Assembly: GCA_011525015.1 (NCBI GenBank)
Contig: WTJC01000037.1
Coordinates: 67,456 to 108,597 of the forward strand
Length of the DNA stretch: 41,142 nt
Source: Flavobacteriales bacterium
Lineage (GTDB): Bacteria > Bacteroidota > Bacteroidia > Flavobacteriales > Flavobacteriaceae
Direction of reading: 5' to 3'
Part shown: piece by piece, positions 28,601 to 35,373 of the stretch
Position numbering within the stretch: position 1 is the first letter of the stretch
How the letters are laid out: every line of letters begins with the position of its first letter
Translations under genes and position numbers: made by a program
The notes under the pieces: generated by a model
Told to the model about the DNA's origin: nothing
The model's input: the letters and a program-made list of their open reading frames with translations, nothing else
Database searches by the model: none

Positions 28601-28793
28601 GGCTCATGTAAACAGTTTAGTCGGAAGAGACGATTTTCCACCTACGGCACAAGACAAAGCCGTTGCCGCTGAATTGACTCAAAAAATTAATGAGCAATTA
28701 GAAGACTTTGACGCCTTGGTTGATCAAGAGATGAAAGAATTCAACGCTGAGTTCAACAAGCTCGAATTAGATTATCTGGCGATAGAAGAATAG
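25653..28793 (+). CDS. Exported Asp-box (BNR/sortilin-like) beta-propeller protein
   Basis: A 1046-residue secreted or periplasmic protein. A signal peptide spans about residues 1-25 (ending VNAQ). Residues 40-730 carry about eleven Asp-box motifs of the S-x-D-x-G-x-x-W type, such as TQDAGTTW, STDAGKTW, STDGGDSW, SEDGGETW, SNDQGENW, TQDGGKSW and TTDYGQTW. These indicate one or two large beta-propellers like VPS10/sortilin or BNR glycosidase folds. The C-terminal 300 residues contain a beta domain and a helical region (VDKAHQSIKKIRSI). The family is common in Bacteroidota, often annotated as glycosyl hydrolase; I see no sialidase catalytic set, so substrate is unknown. Monocistronic, with a terminator. 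Confidence 0.88.
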   Translation: MRNTFILLSAVLSIALSISTDTVNAQRKRKAKKTESISSDLYGSLSYRLVGPFRGGRSAAVTGVPNKPNLYYMGATGGGVWRTQDAGTTWENISDGYFGGSIGAVEVAQSDPNVIYVGGGEETVRGNVSSGYGVFKSTDAGKTWESKGLTNSRHIPRMRVHPKNENIVYAAVLGNIYKESTDRGVYKSTDGGDSWSKILYTNDMAGAVDLILDPNNPRILYAATWRIQRTPYSLSSGGEGSALWKSEDEGATWTEISTNKGFPQGTLGKMGITVSPVNSNRVWAIVEHKEKGGLYRSEDGGETWAQVNSERKLRQRAWYYTRVYADTQDENIVYVLNVRYHKSTDGGKTFQTYNAPHGDHHDLWISPENNHRMIIGDDGGAQVSNDQGENWSTYGNQPTAQFYRVTTDNAFPYRIYAAQQDNSTVRIEHRSDGYAITEDNWEPTAGGESAHIAVDPKNNDIVYGGSYGGYLTRVNHQTKTQRAINVWPDNPMGYGAEGMKYRFQWNFPIMFSKHDPNKLYTFSNHVHMSTNEGQSWELLSDDLTRNDPTKLVSSGGPITQDNTGVEYYCTIFAAGESPLKEGLMWVGSDDGLIHLTQDGGKSWNNVTPAQMPEWNMINSIEPSAFDEGTCYVAATRYKMGDFKPYLYKTTDYGQTWTEITTGIEDEHFTRVLREDPNRKGLLYAGTETGMYISFDDGANWRSFQLDLPIVPITDLTIKDENLIVATQGRSLYIIDDLSVLHQLEVADNNTDFKLFAPKDSYRTKGGGRSYGNTALTAGANHPSGVVTHFYIKDMDAKDEVSLTYTKAGDTLAHFSTKAKERNKKLSVQKGANTHNWNTRSDGAERLQGMILWAASLGGAKAVPGDYMVHLNINGTTQSQDFKILPDPRAEASVAQMQEQYDFIIGVNQTVDKAHQSIKKIRSINSKLSAFVKQYGDDENVSALVEKAKALKESFSTVEKALYQTQNRSGQDPLNFPIRLTNKLAHVNSLVGRDDFPPTAQDKAVAAELTQKINEQLEDFDALVDQEMKEFNAEFNKLELDYLAIEE

Positions 28794-28806
28794 TTCAATA
28801 AATAAG

Positions 28807-28831
28807 CCGGACCTTTGGTCCGGTTTTTTTT
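28807..28831 (+). terminator. Rho-independent terminator after the Asp-box gene
   Basis: CCGGACC (28807-28813), loop TTT, GGTCCGG (28817-28823), then eight T (28824-28831). The 7-base perfect stem begins 14 bases after the Asp-box stop codon. It separates that gene from hemJ, whose ATG at 28839 lies only 8 bases after the T-tract. hemJ therefore depends on readthrough or on a promoter inside the upstream gene. Confidence 0.88.
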
Positions 28832-28838
28832 AAGTTTT

Positions 28839-29384
28839 ATGTTATACAATTACCTTAAGGCGTTTCACCTCATTTTTGTCATCACCTGGTTTGCGGGTTT
28901 GTTTTACATGCCAAGATTATTCATTTATCACATCGAGGCACAGGATAAGGCTGAAGTTGAAAAAAAGGTATTGTCTGCACAGTTTAAACTGATGGCAAAG
29001 CGACTTTGGTTTATCATCACATGGCCCAGTGCAATTCTCGCTACTCTATTTGCCGTTGCCTTACTCTACGTGATGCCGGGATGGCTTTCTCAGGGGTGGA
29101 TGCATGCCAAGCTCGCCTTTGTTTTGCTTTTATTTCTCTATCACTATAGAACGCATTTGATTTACGGTCAATTGCAAAGAGACGAGTTCAGGTACAGCGC
29201 ACGTTATATGCGACTTTGGAATGAAGGAGCGACCTTAATTTTATTTGCAATTGTTTTTTTGGTCATCCTAAAAAACACCTTGAATGGCTTATTTGCACTC
29301 ATCGGCTTCGTTCTTTTGGCAATATTTTTGATGTTAGGTATTCGTTGGTATAGGAAGGTCAGAGAAAAAAATCCTAATGCCTGA
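28839..29384 (+). CDS. hemJ: HemJ-type protoporphyrinogen IX oxidase (CopD-like family)
   Basis: A 181-residue membrane protein starting at the ATG at 28839; an upstream TTG would lie within the terminator hairpin. Hallmarks of HemJ are His10 in YLKAFHLIFVITWFAGLFYMPRLFIYH (residues 5-31), KRLWFIITWPSA, Lys91 in WMHAKLAF, and RLWNEGATL. About four or five membrane helices are visible, the last at about 140-168. HemJ oxidises protoporphyrinogen IX in the cytoplasmic membrane and supplies the step missing between HemF and HemH here. It is 6 bases before a histidine kinase gene. The C-terminus has an extra helix beyond a minimal HemJ. Confidence 0.86.
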   Translation: MLYNYLKAFHLIFVITWFAGLFYMPRLFIYHIEAQDKAEVEKKVLSAQFKLMAKRLWFIITWPSAILATLFAVALLYVMPGWLSQGWMHAKLAFVLLLFLYHYRTHLIYGQLQRDEFRYSARYMRLWNEGATLILFAIVFLVILKNTLNGLFALIGFVLLAIFLMLGIRWYRKVREKNPNA

Positions 29385-29390
29385 TGCAAA

Positions 29391-30872
29391 ATGAGTTTAG
29401 CAAGACGCTTTAAGACATCCATTTCACTGCGAAACCGCATTTTTTTAGCGATGACAGGCTTAGTAGTTCTGTCTTCTTTTTTTATGGCGATTGTCACGCT
29501 GTATCAGTATCAAGAACAATCATACGACTATCACAAAACAAGGCTTAACAGAAAAGAACTTCAGCTGGTTAAAAGTTTGCAAAATGAACTGCGCAAATCA
29601 GAAGAATCCATAGACGAAGAGCATTTAAAGGCCGTGTTTGAAAATGAAATTTACAGCATTGCGAGTATACACAATGTCGATTTTTCCATTTATAATTTAG
29701 CTGGAGAGTTACTACTGCAGTCAAATTTTATTCAAGAAAATCAACCTGAAGAGCTGAGCTCAAAACCAAAACTTGCAGCGGATTTTCAGCGACAGATTAT
29801 GGCTTCTGAGTCTTCAGTAATTATTGAACCTATGAATTCTGATGTAGGCTTCTTTTTCTCTTCCTATTTCAAGCTCAGAGACATCGATTACAGTCCGGTG
29901 GCCATTGTGCATTTGCCTTATTTTGAAGAAGACACATTCAATAAAAAAGAACTGCGAGAATTTATGATTCGTATTTCAGGGGTATATTTTTTGTTGTTAA
30001 TCGTGGCCCTTAGTCTGTCTTACATTGTTTCTACCTATATCACAAAGAATCTTAAAGCCATAGCCTCTGTGTTGTCAAAAACAGATTTCAATGCGGTAAA
30101 CGAGAACATTGTTTTGAGCGCTGAGAGTGCAGAAATTCAAATTCTAATCGACTCGTACAACAAAATGATAGAGGCGCTTAAATCAAGTGCTGAGCGTCTG
30201 GCTAAGAGTGAACGAGAACAGGCTTGGCGTGAGATGGCTAAACAAGTTGCTCATGAAATAAAAAATCCGCTCACCCCGATGCGTCTTCAGATTCAAGAAT
30301 TTGAACACAATTACAAGCAGACCGAAAAGATCGATCCAAAAGAGCTCAAAGAATTCGCTCAAACCCTCATTGAGCAAATTGATATCATGAGTAATATCGC
30401 TACGGCCTTCTCTGATTTTGCACAGTTTCCAAAAACAAAATCCTCAAGAATTGATTTGGTGGCTCAAAGCAAACGCATTATCGATTTATTCAACCAAGTC
30501 GACATTGAATTTGAACATGATACAGCGCAGGTTGAGGTAACCTTTGACAAAGATCAGTGGTCGAGAATATTAACGAATTTGATTAAAAATGCCATAGAAG
30601 CTACCGAGCATCAAGAACAACCCTATCTGGCCGTTAAGATTCGACAAACCTCAAATGAGGTTTATATTGAAGTAATCGATTCAGGCGATGGCGTTCAGCA
30701 AGAGCTTGAAGAGCGCATCTTTGAACCAAAGTTTACCACCAAAAACAGTGGAATGGGTTTAGGCTTAGCCATCGTTAAAAAAAGTATAGAATACCATGGA
30801 GGACAAATACACTACAGCAGACGCGATGAGGCGCAAAGCTGTTTTAAAATACAACTCCCCTTAAACAATTAG
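29391..30872 (+). CDS. NtrY-like membrane sensor histidine kinase (orphan)
   Basis: A 493-residue sensor kinase. Membrane helices lie at about residues 16-38 and 190-212 and flank a periplasmic sensor of about 150 residues. A HAMP-like linker follows, then the H-box with His288 in AKQVAHEIKNPLTPMRLQIQ, typical of NtrY/NtrB-type kinases. The ATPase domain has the N-box NLIKNAIEA, G1 DSGDGV, F-box IFEPKFTTK and G2 GMGLGLAI. No response regulator gene is adjacent or elsewhere in the window. It is in a probable operon with hemJ (6 bases) and the crotonase (5 bases). The signal is unknown. Confidence 0.92.
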   Translation: MSLARRFKTSISLRNRIFLAMTGLVVLSSFFMAIVTLYQYQEQSYDYHKTRLNRKELQLVKSLQNELRKSEESIDEEHLKAVFENEIYSIASIHNVDFSIYNLAGELLLQSNFIQENQPEELSSKPKLAADFQRQIMASESSVIIEPMNSDVGFFFSSYFKLRDIDYSPVAIVHLPYFEEDTFNKKELREFMIRISGVYFLLLIVALSLSYIVSTYITKNLKAIASVLSKTDFNAVNENIVLSAESAEIQILIDSYNKMIEALKSSAERLAKSEREQAWREMAKQVAHEIKNPLTPMRLQIQEFEHNYKQTEKIDPKELKEFAQTLIEQIDIMSNIATAFSDFAQFPKTKSSRIDLVAQSKRIIDLFNQVDIEFEHDTAQVEVTFDKDQWSRILTNLIKNAIEATEHQEQPYLAVKIRQTSNEVYIEVIDSGDGVQQELEERIFEPKFTTKNSGMGLGLAIVKKSIEYHGGQIHYSRRDEAQSCFKIQLPLNN

Positions 30873-30877
30873 ATCAG

Positions 30878-31660
30878 ATGACCTACGAGCAATTAGACCT
30901 TAAAATAGAAGATAGAATCGCTGTTTTAACCATAGCCAGAGAAAAAAAGTTAAATGCACTTGATTCTGCGACAATACAGGAGCTTCATCAAGCTTTTTCT
31001 GCCTTAGACGCTGATAAAGAAGTCAGAGTAATTGTATTGACGGGTCAAGGTCAAAAGGCTTTTGTAGCCGGTGCAGACATTGCAGAATTTTCTTCGTTTA
31101 ATCAGCAGCAAGGTGAAGCTTTGTCTCGTTCAGGGCATGAAAAGCTTTTCGCCTTTGTCGAAAATCTAAGCACTCCAGTTATTGCTGCAATTAATGGATA
31201 TGCATTAGGTGGTGGATTAGAACTGGCCCTTTCTTGTCATATGCGTATGGCCAGTGAGAATGCGAAAATGGGCTTGCCAGAAGTAACGCTCGGGCTTATT
31301 CCTGGTTACGGCGGAACCAGGCGATTAGGGCAAATTATAGGAAAAGGTAGAACACATCAGATGGTCGCCTCAGGTCAAATGATTTCAGCTGAAAAAGCGC
31401 TGCAATGGGGTTTAGTCAATGAGGTACATTCCCAAGAAGAGCTGATATCAAAAGCCACTGAATTGGCGATGATAATTGCTTCAAATGCCCCAATTGCCGT
31501 GAGTCATTCTATAAAGGCAATCAACGCACAATACTCGAATTCAGTTGCCTCGTTTGAAACCGAAATACAATTGTTTGGTGCTTGTTTTGCTACAAATGAC
31601 TTTAAAGAGGGTACGTCTGCCTTTCTTGAAAAGCGCAAACCTGATTTCAAAGGAGACTAA
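30878..31660 (+). CDS. Enoyl-CoA hydratase/isomerase (crotonase) family protein
   Basis: A 260-residue crotonase, full length for the family, which hydrates trans-2-enoyl-CoA or catalyses related CoA-thioester chemistry. The oxyanion-hole segments AFVAGADIAEF and GYALGGGLELALSC are present. Both catalytic glutamates of true hydratases are there: Glu115 in GGGLELAL and Glu135 in GLPEVTLGLIPGYGG. That supports hydratase activity in beta-oxidation or butyryl-CoA metabolism; the exact substrate cannot be told. It follows the kinase by 5 bases and overlaps the convergent HD gene by four bases. Confidence 0.92.
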   Translation: MTYEQLDLKIEDRIAVLTIAREKKLNALDSATIQELHQAFSALDADKEVRVIVLTGQGQKAFVAGADIAEFSSFNQQQGEALSRSGHEKLFAFVENLSTPVIAAINGYALGGGLELALSCHMRMASENAKMGLPEVTLGLIPGYGGTRRLGQIIGKGRTHQMVASGQMISAEKALQWGLVNEVHSQEELISKATELAMIIASNAPIAVSHSIKAINAQYSNSVASFETEIQLFGACFATNDFKEGTSAFLEKRKPDFKGD

Positions 31661-32340
31661 TCTTTAGGCCTATGCCAGGATGGTGTTTCTCCCCATTCTT
31701 CATAAAATTGATTCAAGAATTGCTCCATAAAGGCGTGTCGCTTTTCGGCAATGCCTATGGCGGTTTGCGTGTGCAATTGTCCTTTAATTTTTAGCAGTTT
31801 CTCATAGAAGTGATTTAGACTTGGGCTCTCACTTTTTTTATAAGCTTCTTTAGAGTCGAAACGCAGAGGTTCAATAGTTGGGTCGTAAATAAGCCTGTTT
31901 TTGTACCCACCGTAGTGCAGCGCCCTACAAACTCCAATAGCCCCTATCGCATCAAGGCGATCGGCATCTTGAACAATCTTAAATTCAAGACGGTCACAAA
32001 TAGGGTCTTTTTCGCCATCAAAAGCATTGCGAAAAGACATGTTTCTGATGATGAGCTCTACTTCTGCTATTTGAGTTTTACTTACATTTTGAGAAGACAT
32101 GAATTCTACGGCCCTTTTCGGACCTAATTCTTCATCTCCATCGTGAAATTTTGAATCTGCGATATCGTGAAGAAGTGCAGCCAGCTCTACAACGAGAAGA
32201 TCAGCGGCTTGTTTTTCTTGAGCTGCAATGCGCAGTGCCAGGCGATGAACCCTTTGGATATGATGCCAATCGTGACCTGCTTCAGCTTCGGCCAAAGCTT
32301 TTTTCACATAGCTTATGCAGTTAGAGACGACAGCATTCAT
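31657..32340 (-). CDS. HD-domain phosphohydrolase (YedJ-like)
   Basis: A 227-residue cytoplasmic HD-domain protein. Metal ligands are visible as His33 in HIQRVHRLALRI, the HD pair His58-Asp59 in LAALLHDIADSKF, and Asp in KIVQDADRLDAIGAIG. This arrangement is that of the YedJ/YpgQ group of nucleotide or small phosphate hydrolases, whose physiological substrates are poorly known. Its start overlaps the plsC stop by four bases (ATGA), so they are cotranscribed. It is not a RelA/SpoT homologue, as there is no synthetase domain. Confidence 0.88.
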   Translation of the reverse strand: MNAVVSNCISYVKKALAEAEAGHDWHHIQRVHRLALRIAAQEKQAADLLVVELAALLHDIADSKFHDGDEELGPKRAVEFMSSQNVSKTQIAEVELIIRNMSFRNAFDGEKDPICDRLEFKIVQDADRLDAIGAIGVCRALHYGGYKNRLIYDPTIEPLRFDSKEAYKKSESPSLNHFYEKLLKIKGQLHTQTAIGIAEKRHAFMEQFLNQFYEEWGETPSWHRPKD

Positions 32341-33077
32341 TGTACTGGCTTTTCAAGTTTAGAGGCGATTACGGCCTCAATTTTAGCAGCTAATTCCTTG
32401 TGGTCACCTTTGTTTTCAATAGCAGGGTGAATGGTGTGTGATACTTGAACCCCAAGACCCAGTGGGTATTTGCCATAGGGTAGCATTTTATAGGAGTTAT
32501 TTATTGTAATGGGCACAATTAAAGCTTCTGGCATTTTTTCCATTAAGCTAATAAGCCCTGCGGTTTTAAAAGGTTTGAGTTCGCCATTTCTACTGCGCGT
32601 ACCCTCGGGAAAAATCACTGCTGTAAACCCTTGACTATTGACATAATCTGCGAGCTTGTGTATTTCGGTAATTGCTTGTTTCCCATCTTTGCGATCGATC
32701 AGTACAGACCCTCCGTATTTGAGATTAAATGAAATAGAAGGAATTCCTTTTCCCAATTCTTTTTTGGTTACGAATTTCGGATGTAGGGCTCGTAAAGTCC
32801 AAAAGAAAGGAGGCACGTCGTACATGCTCTGGTGATTGGCAACAATCAAAAGTGGTCGATGTGAAATAAGGTTTTCTGCACCTTCGAGTTTATAGCTCGT
32901 GCCCAAAATTTTTCCGGTATGAATCAGTAAAAAATTCAAGACGGCTACTGAGTAATCGTGAGCGTATCGCCCTCCAATTTTCAAGCAGAGGTACTGTATA
33001 GGATGAAAGAGTAACAGCCAAAATCCAAATACCAGGAGAAAAATGGGCGTTAACAGGTGAGAAATGAGTTTTTTCAT
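32337..33077 (-). CDS. plsC: 1-acyl-sn-glycerol-3-phosphate acyltransferase
   Basis: A 246-residue membrane-associated acyltransferase that makes phosphatidic acid from lysophosphatidate. An N-terminal hydrophobic segment covers about residues 5-28. The catalytic HxxxxD box is His82-Asp87 in VANHQSMYDVPPF, and the glycerophosphate-binding block is FPEGTRSR at 156-163. The later IVPITINNSYKMLP is also typical. A terminator-like hairpin lies between the upstream bacilliredoxin gene and this one, so it may have its own promoter. It is coupled to the HD gene. Confidence 0.93.
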   Translation of the reverse strand: MKKLISHLLTPIFLLVFGFWLLLFHPIQYLCLKIGGRYAHDYSVAVLNFLLIHTGKILGTSYKLEGAENLISHRPLLIVANHQSMYDVPPFFWTLRALHPKFVTKKELGKGIPSISFNLKYGGSVLIDRKDGKQAITEIHKLADYVNSQGFTAVIFPEGTRSRNGELKPFKTAGLISLMEKMPEALIVPITINNSYKMLPYGKYPLGLGVQVSHTIHPAIENKGDHKELAAKIEAVIASKLEKPVQ

Positions 33078-33091
33078 CAGCAGTCAGTCTA

Positions 33092-33120
33092 TAAAAAAAC
33101 CACCGCTAAGGGTGGCTTTT
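33092..33120 (-). terminator. Probable terminator after the bacilliredoxin gene
   Basis: Read on the minus strand: AAAAGCCACC, loop CTTAGC, GGTGGTTTTTTT. The stem has CCACC/GGTGG at its core, a G-T wobble and flanking A-T pairs, and the T-run directly follows. It lies 11 bases past the bacilliredoxin stop codon. On the plus strand the T-run is much shorter, so minus-strand function is favoured. Confidence 0.7.
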
Positions 33121-33130
33121 AATGTTTTAA

Positions 33131-33544
33131 TTACGAGCAAAATTCGTCGTAAGCCGACATTAAGTTTTCAGCAATCATCTCAGCTGGTCTGCCTTCAATG
33201 TGATGTCGTTCAATCATATGAACCAATTCACCATCTTTAAATAAGGCCATAGAAGGCGACGAAGGAGGAAAAGGAACCATCATTTCTCTAGCCTTGTTTA
33301 CGGCTTCAAAATCAACTCCTGCAAAAACAGTAATCAGCTGATCGGGATTCTTTTCGTTTCTCAAACTAAGCTTGGCTGCAGGTCTTGCGTTAGCCGCTGC
33401 ACATCCACATACCGAGTTTACAACCACAAGCGTTGTACCCTCTTTAGCAAGTGCTTGTTCTACTTCATCTGCAGTAAACAACTCATTAAAACCAGCCATG
33501 GTCAAATCTTGTCGCATGGGTGTAACTAAATCTTCAGGATACAT
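33131..33544 (-). CDS. BrxA/BrxB-family bacilliredoxin
   Basis: A 137-residue thioredoxin-like protein of the YphP/YqiW family. The diagnostic CGC motif is Cys46-Gly47-Cys48 in VVNSVCGCAAANARPA. The opening MYPEDLVTPMRQDL and ERHHIEGRPAEMIAENL also match. In Bacillus these proteins remove bacillithiol from mixed disulfides. Bacteroidota often carry both bacilliredoxins and bacillithiol genes, though none of the latter are in this window. It is transcribed divergently from the djlA-like gene, with its own -7 element. Confidence 0.93.
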   Translation of the reverse strand: MYPEDLVTPMRQDLTMAGFNELFTADEVEQALAKEGTTLVVVNSVCGCAAANARPAAKLSLRNEKNPDQLITVFAGVDFEAVNKAREMMVPFPPSSPSMALFKDGELVHMIERHHIEGRPAEMIAENLMSAYDEFCS

Positions 33545-33563
33545 ATTTATTCATTTTAGTCGA

Positions 33564-33571
33564 CAAAGATA
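33564..33571 (-). promoter_or_regulatory. Putative -7 element for the bacilliredoxin gene
   Basis: The minus strand reads TATCTTTG, an exact TAnnTTTG, 19 bases before the ATG, implying a leader of about 15 bases. It lies 17 bases from an identical element on the plus strand. Confidence 0.5.
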
Positions 33572-33588
33572 TGGGTTTTTCAAAAGTG

Positions 33589-33596
33589 TATCTTTG
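33589..33596 (+). promoter_or_regulatory. Putative -7 element for the djlA-ctpA operon
   Basis: TATCTTTG is an exact TAnnTTTG match 20 bases before the djlA-like ATG, predicting a leader of about 16 bases. It is back to back with the bacilliredoxin element, so the upstream parts of the two promoters overlap. Confidence 0.5.
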
Positions 33597-33616
33597 TAAA
33601 TCATTTTAAAATATCC

Positions 33617-34354
33617 ATGCTAAAATCAATTGCCCCTTTGTTATTTTCCATACTCGGATTCATGGTCATGCGAGTGCCAGGAGCATTAATCGGCTATTTT
33701 ATAGGTCGAATGTTTCAAGGGTCAACAGTATACACCAGCAGGGGGCCATTCAACGGGCCGTTTCAATCGGTTTACCAGCCCGATAACGATTTTCAGCTCA
33801 ATTTGTTGGCCTTGGCTTCTATTATAATCAAAGCGGATGGCGCAGTAGAAGAGGTCGAGTTGAGAACTGTGCGAAACGCTTTTAAACAGATGTATGGTGA
33901 AGAGCGTGCCCAACAGATTTTTCGTCAATACAAAACAGATTTTGATCAAAAAAACACTTCCTTAGAAGAGATATGTAGACGAATTGCGATGCGGAGCCCC
34001 ATGGAGACTCGAGAGCAAATCTTTTTGTTTTTGCGAAGAGTGGCAGAGGCTGATGGAAGTATTTCTGATTCAGAATTTGAAAAACTATCTCAGATTGCGC
34101 GATTTTTCAACATAGGTCAGCAAAAAGTACAAGACACCTATAAACAGAGTTCAGCAGCAGCTTATAACATATTGGGCGTTTCAAAAGACGCCACAGATGC
34201 TGAAGTTAAAAACGCCTATAGAAAATTGGTAAAGCGCTATCATCCAGATAAAGTTATCACCAAAGACGAAGCATTGAAAATAGGTGCTGAAGAGAAGTTT
34301 AAAGAAATTCAAGAAGCATACGAAATCATTCAAAAAGAAAGAAGCAGCAACTAA
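33617..34354 (+). CDS. DjlA-like TerB/J-domain co-chaperone
   Basis: A 245-residue membrane-anchored co-chaperone. A hydrophobic, glycine-containing segment at about residues 5-32 fits an N-terminal membrane anchor. A TerB-like helical domain covers about 55-170 ([38 protein letters not shown]). The J domain covers 180-242, with the essential HPD motif at 209-211 in KRYHPDKV. This order is that of DjlA, which stimulates DnaK at the inner membrane. Its stop is immediately followed by the start of the next gene. Confidence 0.9.
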   Translation: MLKSIAPLLFSILGFMVMRVPGALIGYFIGRMFQGSTVYTSRGPFNGPFQSVYQPDNDFQLNLLALASIIIKADGAVEEVELRTVRNAFKQMYGEERAQQIFRQYKTDFDQKNTSLEEICRRIAMRSPMETREQIFLFLRRVAEADGSISDSEFEKLSQIARFFNIGQQKVQDTYKQSSAAAYNILGVSKDATDAEVKNAYRKLVKRYHPDKVITKDEALKIGAEEKFKEIQEAYEIIQKERSSN

Positions 34355-34939
34355 ATGGAACAGATTTTATTTTATTTCGAATTGGGCTTAACCCATGTTT
34401 TAGATCCTCAGGCCTACGACCATGTGCTTTTTCTTGCTGCACTTGCCCTGCCTTTTCAACTAAAAGAGTTTACAAAGGTGGTTTGGCTCGCAACGGCTTT
34501 TACATTAGCACATTGTACCTCATTGGCTTTAAGCGTTTATAAAGTAATTGAAATCGATTCATCAATCATTGAGTTTTTAATACCTGTGACCATAGTAATC
34601 ACGGCGGTTTTCAATATTTTGATTGAACAATCAAATGCGATACGCTTTCCGTTTAGGTCACACCTTTTGGCCACTTTAGTTTTTGGGCTTATTCACGGTT
34701 TCGGCTTTTCGAATTATTTTAAAATGTTGATGGATAGTGAGCCTGAAAAATTAATGCCATTGTTCGGCTTTACAGGAGGAATTGAAGTTGCACAGCTTGT
34801 GGTGCTTTCAGTGGTTCTTTTAGTTACAGGATTGCTATTTAAAATTGCACCGAGCTGGAGCAAGAAAGTCGTTCTTGCAATGTCTATCTTAGTAATGCTC
34901 ATTTGCATTCCAATGCTTATAGAAACCTTTCCGATATGA
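34355..34939 (+). CDS. HupE/UreJ-like membrane protein
   Basis: A 194-residue integral membrane protein with about five or six helices. Conserved-looking polar positions inside helices are DPQAYDHVLFLAAL, TAFTLAHCTSLALS and VFGLIHGFGFSNYF, the pattern of the HupE/UreJ_2 family. Members are linked to nickel or metal transport in some species. No hydrogenase or urease genes are here, so a nickel role cannot be claimed. The ATG directly follows the djlA stop, and its own stop overlaps the next gene by four bases. Confidence 0.85.
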   Translation: MEQILFYFELGLTHVLDPQAYDHVLFLAALALPFQLKEFTKVVWLATAFTLAHCTSLALSVYKVIEIDSSIIEFLIPVTIVITAVFNILIEQSNAIRFPFRSHLLATLVFGLIHGFGFSNYFKMLMDSEPEKLMPLFGFTGGIEVAQLVVLSVVLLVTGLLFKIAPSWSKKVVLAMSILVMLICIPMLIETFPI

Positions 34940-35373
34940 AAGAGCATGCTCAAAAGGTAAAACAACTTCGATACGACAAGGCCTATATGAAAATGGCTGA
35001 ACAGTGGAGTACGCTCTCTCACTGCAAGCGTAAACAGGTTGGAGCTCTTATTGTAAAAGAACGCATGATTATATCTGATGGATACAACGGTACCCCAACG
35101 GGTTTTGAGAATTATTGTGAAGATGATGAAGGTTACACAAAATGGTATGTTTTACACGCTGAGGCCAATGCGATTCTCAAAGTTGCCGGATCTACGCAGT
35201 CTTGTCAAGACGCTACTTTATACATTACCCTATCACCATGTAAAGAATGTAGCAAGCTCATACACCAAGCCGGTATAAAACGCGTTGTATACTTAAATGC
35301 GTATAAAGATATTTCTGGTTTAGAATTTTTAAAACGCGCAGGAGTAGCCGTAGAACATCTTAATTTGAATTGA
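34936..35373 (+). CDS. dCMP deaminase family protein
   Basis: A 145-residue zinc deaminase starting at the ATG at 34936 (ATGA overlap with the preceding stop); a longer frame from 34903 lies inside the upstream gene. The zinc ligands are His74 in LHAEANAIL, with catalytic Glu76, and Cys102/Cys105 in LSPCKECSKL. The start region AYMKMAEQWSTLSHCKRKQVGA and DGYNGTPTGFENYC are typical of dCMP deaminases, which make dUMP for thymidylate synthesis. Its stop overlaps the ctpA start by one base. Confidence 0.93.
   Translation: MKEHAQKVKQLRYDKAYMKMAEQWSTLSHCKRKQVGALIVKERMIISDGYNGTPTGFENYCEDDEGYTKWYVLHAEANAILKVAGSTQSCQDATLYITLSPCKECSKLIHQAGIKRVVYLNAYKDISGLEFLKRAGVAVEHLNLN

Noticed and set aside
28815-28838. 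TTG start giving hemJ eight extra residues.
   Set aside because: It lies within the terminator hairpin, and the ATG at 28839 gives the standard HemJ opening.
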